A stretch of DNA of 64,000 nt, from contig JAHBMJ010003272.1 of NCBI GenBank assembly GCA_018398765.1, forward strand, positions 22,103 to 86,102. Direction: 5' to 3'. The notes below the pieces were generated by a model. The model made no database searches, was not told the DNA's origin, and saw only the letters and a program-made list of their open reading frames with translations. This document shows, piece by piece, positions 55,802 through 64,000 of this stretch. The first letter of the stretch is position 1. Each line of letters opens with the position of its first letter. The DNA is from Chromera velia (Eukaryota > Sar > Chromeraceae). The position numbers and the translations under genes are program-made.

Positions 55802-56825
55802 AGATACGTGACTGGAGATCCTGAAGATTTCTACGTTAACGAAGTATGTCGGTCTCTCTCTCTCTTCCCCCTTAGCTGTTCCCCCTACTTTTCCCCCAAG
55901 ATTTTTTCCCCACCCCTGGCGCTCTCAGCGACTTCCGCCTCTCTCTCTCTCTCTCACTCTCTTTTCCCCCTGGCTGTTTCCACTGGTTTCTCCCTGATAA
56001 TTTCTTCCCCCCCCCCTGGCTGCTCGTTTTGTGCAGATGAGGCTGCAGTGCCAGGGAACGTGTAAAATAGAGAAGGGGGTGAGAAAGGAGTTCGGGGTGT
56101 TGTCCCATAAGGTCCTCTCTAGTCTTCTGGAAGCAGCTCTCATCCACGTGCCTTTCATCATGCTGAAGGGAAAACGATATGACACTCTGTTGGCTAAGGA
56201 GGTCCACGATTCTTAAACCTTTTCCCCCCTCGTCATTCCCCCCTCCCTGCTCTGGCTCTTCCCCCCTTCTCCCTTCTTTCCCTCTCTATCTCTTCCTCCC
56301 TTCCCCCCCACCCTCTCCCTCTTCCCCTCTTTTCCCTTCCTCTCCTCGATCTCTATCTCTTTCTCCCTTCCAACTCCCCCCCCTGTCGCTGTTCCTCCTC
56401 ATCACTCCTTTCCCCCCCTTCCTCCCCCCTTGGTATGCTTACAGATTCTTCCAGAAGTGCAAGCAGTCAGGCGTCCTGGAGATACAAGCATCGCCTCTGT
56501 TTGCAGATGACTGGATTACAGACACCACCAAGCCTACATTGAGCAGCTGACTCGGTTTGGAGGCGCGTGAAAGGCCTACCGAAGGACTCTGCATGCGCGT
56601 CGAGTGCTGCAAGTGCAGAATCCTCTTCGCCTTCAATAGAAGTCGCTGAGAGCCCTAGGGGGGGCGAGAGCTTCACAAACGAAGAGAGGGTTGTTGTCAT
56701 GGATGGGGATGGAGAGGATGTGGTGACAATCGAGACTGAGCCACCTATCCATGACAGTCACGCCAGAGATCTTGGTCTGGGGGTCTTCCTCTTTTCTGCA
56801 GTAGTGTCCCCCCCTTCTGCAACAG

Positions 56826-57340
56826 CTACAGGTTTCGGTGTGGGGGGGCGGTAGGATGTCTTCCCCCCTTCTGCAGCAGCCACAGTTTTCGGTGTGGGGG
56901 GGCGGCAGGATATCTTCCCCCCTTCTGTAGCAGCCACAGGTTTTGGTGTGGGGGGGCAGCAGGATGTCTTCCCCCCTTCTGCAGCAGCCACAGGTTTCGG
57001 TATGGGGGGGCGGCAGGATGTCTTCCCCCCTTCTACAGCCGCCACAAATTTCAGTGTGGGGGAGCGGCAGAATGTCTTTCCTCCTTCTGTAACAGCCACA
57101 GGTTTCGGTGTGGGGGGGCAGTAAGATGTCTTCCCCCCTTTTGTAGCAGCCACAGGTTTCGGTGTAGGGGGACGGCAGGATATCTTCCCCCCTTCTGCAG
57201 CAGCCACAGGTTTCAGTGTGGGGGAGCGGCAGAATGTCTTTCCACTTTCTGCAGCAGCCACAGGTTTTGATGTGGGGGGGCAGCAGGATGTCTTCCCCCC
57301 TTCTGCAGCAGCCACAGGTATCGGTGTAGGGCTTGGGGGG
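56826..57340 (+). repeat. 54-bp minisatellite, first block (about 10 copies)
   Basis: A 54-bp unit, in phase with coding, reads as an 18-residue repeat (FPPSAAATGFGVGGQQDV with variants). Copy spacing is exactly 54 bp from about 56830 to 57316. Some copies carry stops in the plus frame (for example near 56853 and 57121). The minus frame is open across 56758-57405. Confidence 0.85.
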
Positions 57341-57514
57341 GGCGAGAGCTTCACAGACGAGGAGAGGGTTGTTGTCGTGGACGGAGAGGATGTGGTGACA
57401 ATCAAAACTGAGCTACCTATCCATGATTGTCACGCCAGAGATCCTGGTCTGGGGGTCTTCGGTCTTTGGACCGTCTTCCCCCCTTCTGCAGTTGTCTTGC
57501 CCCCTTCTGCAGCA

Positions 57515-57770
57515 GCCACAGGTTTCGGTATGGGGGGGTGGCAGGATGTCTTCCCCCCTTCTATAGCAGCCACAGATTTCAGTGTGAGGGGGCGGCAGGA
57601 TGTCTTCCCCCCTTCTGTAGCAGCCACAGGTTTCGGTGGGGGGGGGCGACAGGATGTCTTCCCCCCTTCTGCAGCAGCCATAGGTTTCAGTGTGGGGGGG
57701 TGGCAGGATATCTTCCCCCTTTCTGCAGCAGCCACAGGTTTCGGTGTAGGGGAGCGGCAGGCTGTTTCGG
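57515..57770 (+). repeat. 54-bp minisatellite, second block (about 5 copies)
   Basis: The same 54-bp unit resumes after a non-repetitive segment (57330-57500). That segment is itself a second copy of 56650-56830 (GGESFT[ND]EERVVV...PPIHD or LPIHD...GLGVF). A higher-order duplication of about 680 bp therefore overlies the minisatellite. Confidence 0.8.
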
Positions 57771-60700
57771 AAGGCCCCATCAATAAGAAAGCTCCTGCTT
57801 TTGGAGGCCGATTTGAGTTCAATGGTTACAACTCAAAGCGTTGTCGGCAAAGCCTCATCCGGGCGTACTTTGTCTATGCAGGGAGAGAGTGGCAAGCATA
57901 CCAAAAAACCCTTCTTAGTTCGCGAGGTGCGTGCATGAACTCTTCCCCCCCGCTGCCTATCTTTGATTCTCTTCCCCCCCGCTGCCCATCTTTGGTTCTC
58001 TTCCCCCTGTCAATCTACCGCTGCTTGTCTTTTATTCTCTTCCTCCTGTCAATCTGCCGCTATCTATCTTTCATTATTTTTTTCCCCCGTCGATCTGCTG
58101 TCTCTCATTGCAAGAGAAAAGTATCTGAAAAACGATATCACTCACATCCCGCAAACAGATCACAGCTGCGGCGTGAAGTACCTGTGGAGTCTCATGAATG
58201 AAGCGAAAGAAGTGGGTTCTTACCTCCCTCTTCCCCCCTTTTTCCTGTCTACCCCCTCGAGTATCCATTTCTCTTTTCCCCTAGTGTTTTCCTCCTCAAA
58301 GCGTCATGCCTCCATGTCATTTCGTTGTTTGCAGGTGATTCTCTCACTCTGTCTCGAAACCCAGAGTGTGGAGGAAGTGCTTGAGGCGATGAAGAAGCTG
58401 AGGCGGAGGTATGAGATCTTCAAGCTGGAGTTCCCGGAGATTGTCTGGCTCGATCGCGACTGCTGTGGAGAGGGAGCGATGAAAGCAGCTTGGCGAATTT
58501 TGAACCCCCATATCAAGATCCTCCTGGACGTGTTCCACTGGATAGACAGGTTGAGCAAGGGTCTGCATTCCAAAAGTCACCCATACACCCCCCTCTTTGT
58601 CAAGAAGATCCAAAAAGCACTCTTCGTTCTGTCCAAAGAGGACCTTGACAAGCTCTTGACAGCAGTAATGAAAGCAGAGGTAGGCCGCCAAAGCTTATGG
58701 TCCTTCTTTTTGTGGTATCATTTCTCCTCTTTTGCTCTTTCCCCCCCCCTTTTACTATTGGTTCCCCCTCCCCCCTCCCTCTTCGTTATCTTTTTTTCGC
58801 CCCTCAATTTTATCTTTTCCCCCTATTTTCTTGCCTCTCTGCCCTTAAGTTCGATTACAGAATCTCATTGGTCGAGACGAGGTATGGAAGCAAGTCACAG
58901 CAAAGGACCTGCGCAGATATGTCCGAAGACTCATTCCTTAACCTGCAGAACTCGAACGGCGCCTTCAAGTGAGTCTGGTCTTCCCCTTTCCCCCTCTAGT
59001 TCTCCCTTCCCCTTACAAAGATCCACAGACCCCTAGGCACCCCTAGGCAGAGCTTCTTTCTCACTCTTACCATCTCTTCCCCCCTCTTTTATACACATAC
59101 ATTGCAGGTCGTGTACGATGTCTTCAAGACAAAGTCCTACAACGGTGTCCTACTTTTCACCGACCGCATATGGAGGCGATCTGGGAGGAGCAGCTTAAAC
59201 ACATGAGGAACGGGTGTTTATCAGATCCGCATAGCATCTCTCTCTACTGGGAAGTCAAGAAGGAATTGTGGAGGGGGAAAGGGGATGAAAAGTATGTACT
59301 CAGCATGTAGCAGACTGCTCGGTCTACTTCATAGCTAGAGTTTCTACATTCTTTTCTGAAGAGGGCGCTCTACTCTTCCACACTGTCGGACGAGGTCTTT
59401 CAACAAGTTTTCCTCGACAGCCTGATGAAGTGGACGGGCGATTGAATCAAACAGAACGGAGGGCTCTTTCCAGAGGTGGCAGACCTTACCCAACTGGTGA
59501 GTGAAATGTTGATGGTCTCATGGTGGACATTGATAGTCTCATTTCTTCTCTTTTCCCCCCCTTCAGCCGTGATGGTCTCATGATGAACATTGATGGTCTC
59601 GTTTCTTCTGTTTTCCCCTCTTTTCCCCCTATAGTTGTGATGGTCTCATTTCTTTTCTTTTTAATTCTATCATAGGTTGCGGCTGACAACCTGTACTATG
59701 AGATTACAGGTCAATGTTTGGACTTGAGTTTTGAACATCTGCGAAGGAAAGAGTCAACGTGTCGACTCTTAGGAGAGCTGACAGTGTGGGGAATGGAATA
59801 TGCCCAGGCCCGCAACCCAATGACAGAATCAGGTGGAGATCAGATCGCCACGGACGCAGGTGATCTGAGAGATGATGATAACGAGGAGGACTTCGATGAA
59901 CCCCCTCTTTTGCCATATTTCTCAGAGACGGAGCCCTCGGAATTCCTTCAGGATGAATCGGTCAGACAGCTTGGTTTTTCCCCTTTCCCCGCCGTCGGCT
60001 TTCCGCTCGTTTTTCCCCCTTCCTCCCCCGTCGGCTTAAGGTTTCTACAGTGACTCGTTTTTCCCACTTCCCCTCCCGTTGGCTTCACGCTGATTCTTTT
60101 TCCTTTGTTTTTGCACTGCATCGGATGCATGCAGAGCTTGGCAGCAGCAGACCTCAGCTGCTCTGTTGCAAAAATCATGTCTTCAGAGAGACCTGTTTTT
60201 CTGACTGAGGTAGACCTCACAAATCTGTAAACAAGGCCAGGGGGCGCGTTCGTCTCGTACCATCTGAAGCTTTTGTCCAGATGGAGCTCTTCTATGAGGG
60301 ATCTAGTCTGGCACCTTCACCAAAACCATGGCGACGACTATGCAAAGATCGCGTTGGAGCTGGATTCCTTATAAAAACTGCAAGATGGCGATGCTGCCGA
60401 TATTACGGGTCAGTGTTTCCCTTTAATTCTTCTTTGACTTGCCAGCTAGATTGCCAATGATTGCCAGTTTTTCTCCTTCTTGTTTACTTGTTTTCCCCCT
60501 TCTTGTTTACTTGGTTTTCCCCTTCTTGTTTACTTGTTTTCCCTCTTTTCTACCCCCACCCCCCCCATCCCCTTTCTCCCCCCTACCCCTCCCCCTTCTT
60601 GTGCAAGCTTTTCCCCCCTTCTTGCATTGCAGCCCTCAATATCAACATCCCTGACTGCCACATCTCATACACAAACCGGTCGTTCGTGAAGCAGTTCATC

Positions 60701-61649
60701 GACGACCAGAAGAAAAAACGAGCGGGGGCAGACGCTCTCGCTTCCAGCTGTTCGATGAGCGATAGAGTGCGGCACAACCACGACTCTTCATACTCCGTGT
60801 CAGACGGCATGGTTGATGTTGAAGCAGCGGCCGGAGTTGTTTCTGATGCCAGAGAGATTGCAGAAATGAATTCGGGAGGGGGGGCTATGTAGGAGGTGAT
60901 CGATGTGGAGGATGGGGGGGGAGGGGGTGACCTCAACCAGTATGTGGTGCTTGCACAGCAGCGAGTACAACTTGCACAGTCTCACCACCTGAGCAAAGCA
61001 AACTATTCAAAACTGATTCACATCCTCAATTTGTTAGTCAGGAGCTGCTGTGACCTCTGTGGGCTTCCGGTCGAATCTTCTACTCACCCGAAAAGACAGA
61101 CATACTACTTGTATTGCCCCCTCACTTTTCCTGATCTGACCGAATTCGAGACCGTTGAAATCCCCAAAAAAAAGCACTCAAAAGAGGTTGCCCGTTTGGC
61201 AAAGCAAGGGCAGGCATGCAACAAATGTCAAACAATCTTTGATCAGGGAGACCGATTCTTCCATGAGGTCAAACAACTGGAAGAAGGGGGGGTATTTTTT
61301 ATTTGGTGTCCATCTCCCTAGGGTGGAAAGCCTACCAAAGAGTTTAGTCAATGGGAGAAAGACATTTTGAAGGCACACAATTTGCAAAAGGCAAGGTAGG
61401 AGAAGAAGAAAAAGAAAGACGGGGGCTGAATGCGGCTGAATGTTTAACACTTCGCCTTCTTATTCTAGTGTTTTGTGTGTTTTTCCCCTGTCTTTCTCGT
61501 TCTGTTCACTGCTTTTCCCGGCTTTCCCCCCCCTTGCTGTTTGTTTTCCCCCTTCAAAGGCCTTCATTCAGTTGTCATTATTGCAATGACTTTGAATGTT
61601 GTATATCGTATTGCAATCATGCAGATGTTTGATAAAAACCCCAAGACCC

Positions 61650-62825
61650 ATAAGTATTAGAAAATCAGCTTTTAGAAGTATTTCGAAAATCAAACTAAAA
61701 TTCTAAGTTAGTTTGAAAATCAGACTAATTTTGTGGCACCGCAGGCGATTTTATTTTTTTTTACCTACTAAAAGTATTAGAAAATCAGCTTTTAGAACAT
61801 GTTCAAAAACCAGACTAAAATTCAGAGTTAGCTCAGAAATCAGACTGGAATTCGAAGTCAGTTTGACAATCAGACTAGAATTTGAAGTTAGTTCAAAAAC
61901 CAGACTAAAATTCAGAGTTAGCTCAGAAATCAGACTGGAATTCGAAGTCAGTTCGACAATCAGACTAGAATTTGAAGTTAGTTCAAAAATCAGACTAAAA
62001 TTTTAAGTTAGTTCGAAAATCAGACTACTTTTTTAGCGCCGCAGGCAAAAATTTTTTTTTTCCTACTAAATATATTAGAAAATCAGCTTTTAAAACATGT
62101 TCAAAAACCAGACTAAAATTTAGAGTTGGCTTGAAAATCAGACTGGAATTCGAAGTCAGTTCGACAATCAGACTAGAATTTTTGAAGTTAGTTCAAAAAT
62201 CAGACTAAAATTTTAAGTTAGTTCGAAAATCAGACTACTTTTTTAGCGCCGCAGGCAAAAATTTTTTTTTTCCTACTAAATATATTAGAAAATCAGCTTT
62301 TAAAACATGTTCAAAAACCAGACTAAAATTTAGAGTTGGCTTGAAAATCAGACTGGAATTCGAAGTTGGTTCGAAAATCAGACTAAAATTCGAAGTTAGT
62401 TCAAAAATCAGACTAAAATTTTAAGTTAGTTCGAAAATCAGACTACTTTTTTAGCACCGCAGGCGAATTTTTTTTTTTTCTTACTGAATATATTAGAAAA
62501 TGAGCTTTTAGAACATGTTTGAAAACCAGACGAAAATTCACAGTTGGCTCGAAAATCAGATTAGATTTCGAAGTCAGTTTGAAAATCAGACTAGAATTCA
62601 AAGTTAGTTCGAAAAGCAGACTATAACAGACTAAAATTCTAAGTCTGTTCAAAAATTAGACTAGAATTCGAAGTCAGTTCGAAAAGTAGACTAAAATTCT
62701 AAATTACTTCGAAAATCAGACTAGAATTCGAAGTCAGTTCGAAAAGCAGACTAAAATTCTAAGTTAGTTCAAAAATTAGACTAGAATTCGAAGTCAGTTC
62801 GAAAAGTAAATCAAAAATCTGACTA
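61650..62825. repeat. AT-rich tandem array, 30-bp unit with 210-bp superunit
   Basis: Units like GTTCGAAAATCAGACTAAAA recur every 30 bp or so. They are organised in superunits starting AGCGCCGCAGGC plus a T run at about 62035, 62245 and 62453 (spacing 210 and 208 bp), with a diverged copy near 61735. Open frames here (for example 61713-62006 plus) are a by-product of the repeat. It may be satellite or telomere-proximal DNA, or part of the neighbouring transposon. Confidence 0.8.
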
Positions 62826-63333
62826 GTTTTTTGGCGCGCTTTGTGCGCCGATATCATCTTTTCAGCGCGCTTCGCGTGCCGTCTTTTTTCCCTTCTTTGG
62901 TGTATTTTCTTCTCTCAGCTCACATAGAACCGAATTCACCATAATTCACCTCCCATTTCCGTAGAAAAAGTCGGTCTCCTGTATGTAATTATCCTGAGCT
63001 ATTTCTGAGCTTCTCGCATCATATTTCCATGATGTTTCCGGACAATATGTAAGGACCTGAAGGGCACCTGGACCAGGGTTTTTTTCTATGTGTGGCTCTT
63101 TAAAGAGTGTCTTTCCTGTCAGATGGTCTTTCGCCGTCCGTCTCTCTTTCGCTGTCCATCTCGCTTTCTGACGGTCTTTCACCGTCCGTCTCGCTTTCTC
63201 GGCCGTCTCCTCCTCTCACGTACATTGAATCATGGCAAGAAAGTTTATGTTGAGGCTGTTTGCCCTCCTGTCCCTTCTTTTTAGTCAAGGGGCTGGGAGG
63301 CACCAGTTCTCCTTCTTTTTGTAGTCTCCCTTC
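62826..63333. other. Intergenic segment with GC-rich inverted repeats
   Basis: GGCGC-GCTTTGT-GCGCC at 62833-62849 and a similar GCGCGCTTCGCGTGCC just after form small hairpins at the edge of the AT-rich array. From 63125 to 63210 there is a short CGTCCGTCTCGCTTTC-type repeat. It should include the promoter of the FtsH-like gene. No gene is seen. Confidence 0.4.
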
Positions 63334-64000
63334 ATGAATTCCCTCAGTGCTCGAGCGGCAAGGCCGCGTCTGTCAGTCGCACCGAAAGTGCCGAGTCGCA
63401 ACGCTCTCGAGGTGCAGAGTGCTGAGAACAAGCCCGTACTTTTGGGGGCGTCCATGCTGCTTCCAGCACTCCTTTTGCTGTGTGCAACTTTAGACCCTTC
63501 AAGCAACCCTGCGAGTTTGGCGGCCGAAGAGGGGGCTCTAGTCATCTAACGAGTAGCTGCTACAAGGGTCTTTCAGACGATACGGAATTTTATTCTGAAT
63601 CCTAAAGTAGTCGACATAGTAAAGACTTTTTTTGTATGGTTCGTAGTGGTCCCTGCGGTGGTCGATTGAATCTTACCTGCTCCGCTCAAGCTATCCTTCG
63701 AAATCGACATTGGGAACAGGGACTGGCGCTCATCTAGCCGCTCGTCGTCTTCCCCTATACAGCCTGGTAAGGTGTTAAGTGAGAACAGAGACCGGAGTTT
63801 CAACTTCACCCAGGTAATTGGGTTAGAGGAGGCCAAACAGGAAATTCAGGAGATTGCAGAGATGCTCAAACATCCCGCGAGGTACAGAACAATGAATGCC
63901 TGGGTTCCTGGAGGGGTTTTGTTAGAGGGTCCTCCGGGGTGTGGTAAGACGATTTTGGTGAAAGCGCTCACTGGAGAGGCCGACGTTGCTTTTTTGCCTC
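63334..64000 (+). CDS. FtsH-like AAA+ metalloprotease, 5' part, with in-frame stops; truncated by window end
   Basis: From about 63805 the frame reads FNFTQVIGLEEAKQEIQEI, then GGVLLEGPPGCGKT (Walker A, 63916-63957) and KALTGEADVAF, the start of the AAA domain of FtsH-type membrane proteases. Upstream in the same frame is an ATG at 63334, a basic Arg/Ser/Ala-rich leader, a hydrophobic segment (LLGASMLLPALLLLCATL) and a second one (FFVWFVVVPAVV), fitting a targeted membrane protease. TAA at 63547-63549 and TGA at 63667-63669 interrupt this otherwise continuous frame. Either two small introns remove them (for example 63541-63576, 36 nt, frame-preserving) or the copy is a pseudogene. The protease half with HEXXH lies beyond the window. 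Confidence 0.6.

Larger units (their letters stand above)
48709..61320 (+). mobile_element. Decayed intron-containing DNA-transposon-like gene (DUF6729/DDE-like), split by a Gypsy element
   Basis: A frame begins at 48709 and runs to 49544 apart from two TAG codons. It resumes after the retrotransposon at 55802 (PPRY then VTGDPEDFY). Further coding segments follow the pattern of DUF6729-type transposases: a CPDCKGPL zinc-binding start, HKVLSSLLEAAL.VPFIMLKG, FNGYNSK, HIPQTDHSCGVKYLW, VWLDRDCC, LDVFHWIDRLSKGL, GCLSDPHSISLYW, and a C-terminal CDLCGLP...CNKC zinc-binding segment. The conserved acids in QTDHS, WLDRDC and LDVFH are candidate catalytic residues of an RNase H-fold transposase (inference). 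Introns are marked by CCCCCTT-rich tracts. Ends and terminal repeats were not found. Family naming is from remembered motif patterns, not a search. Confidence 0.6.
55802..61320 (+). pseudogene. 3' coding part of the transposon-like gene
   Basis: Coding segments that can be followed: 55802-55843; from 56037 (RLQCQGTCKI...VPFIMLKG); from about 56447; 57770-57926 (FGGRFEFNGYNSK); about 58112-58211 (HIPQTDHSCGVKYLW); 58335-58679 (REE-like helix, then VWLDRDCC and LDVFHWIDRLSKGL); from 59108 (HMEAIWEEQLKHMRNGCLSD); about 59680-59960; and 60634-61320 (CDLCGLP...CNKCQTI). Between them lie TTCCCCCCTT-rich stretches that behave as introns. A TAG at 60889-60891 interrupts the last segment. Exon joins were not all resolved. 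Confidence 0.5.

Noticed and set aside
61713-62006. 97-codon frame encoding a charged repeat (RLEFEVSS units)
   Set aside because: It is a by-product of the AT-rich tandem array; phase is not kept between superunits.
62946-63182. 2A-like motif (EKNPGP) in a short minus-strand frame
   Set aside because: The preceding residues do not fit the consensus (His where Asp is expected), the frame is only 78 codons, and no flanking polyprotein or reverse transcriptase is present. Probably chance.
1-64000. tRNA, rRNA or other structured RNA genes
   Set aside because: Read on both strands by eye, I found no convincing cloverleaf or rRNA-like segment. A covariance-model search would be needed to exclude them.

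Overview
This is nuclear DNA of a spliceosomal-intron-rich eukaryote, most likely a chromerid-type alveolate alga (Chromera velia would fit). The reasons are many introns of 150-900 bp with a GTSAGT donor and a TGCAG acceptor, GC near 50%, abundant microsatellites, a chromodomain Gypsy retrotransposon nested in a second element, and protein families common in alveolates (myxobacterial-type cysteine repeats, EGF, SUEL lectin, GPS). The species is inferred; only the eukaryotic gene structure is seen directly.

Layout. (1) 354-2341 minus: a four-exon nucleoredoxin-like thioredoxin-fold protein lacking the first active-site cysteine. (2) 3094-7723 plus: a two-exon, about 1,396-residue low-complexity protein with many RRxS sites. 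(3) 8861-40314 plus: one giant gene, modelled here as 61 exons and about 4,996 residues. It has a signal peptide, a novel repeated N-terminal domain, 39 DUF4215/Myxo-type cysteine repeats, two SUEL lectin domains, 15 EGF-like modules, an REJ/GAIN-like stalk, a canonical GPS cleavage motif, a single transmembrane helix and a 508-residue cytoplasmic tail. Nearly every ectodomain module is a single phase 1-1 exon, and modules follow higher-order patterns (A-B-C triplets; a five-module cassette present three times). (4) 40.3-45.4 kb: mostly non-coding, with a weakly supported small plus-strand gene at 42.8-44.9 kb. (5) 45380-48131 minus: an eight-exon alanine-glyoxylate/serine-pyruvate aminotransferase. 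(6) 48.7-61.3 kb: a decayed intron-containing DNA-transposon-like gene (DUF6729/DDE-like) split by a 6.26-kb chromovirus-type Gypsy element with both LTRs and a 5-bp target duplication. (7) 61.65-62.83 kb: an AT-rich tandem array. (8) 63334-64000 plus: the 5' part of an FtsH-like AAA+ protease whose single reading frame carries two stop codons, cut by the window end.

The giant gene is the most interesting object. It combines an adhesion-receptor-like autoproteolysis module and lectin domains with an exon-shuffled cysteine-rich ectodomain in a unicellular lineage. The other host genes are unrelated single-gene functions; no operon logic applies.

Limits: exon borders were set by eye from splice sites, phase continuity and family motifs. 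No database search or transcript data was available. A 206-base assembly gap lies inside the giant gene.
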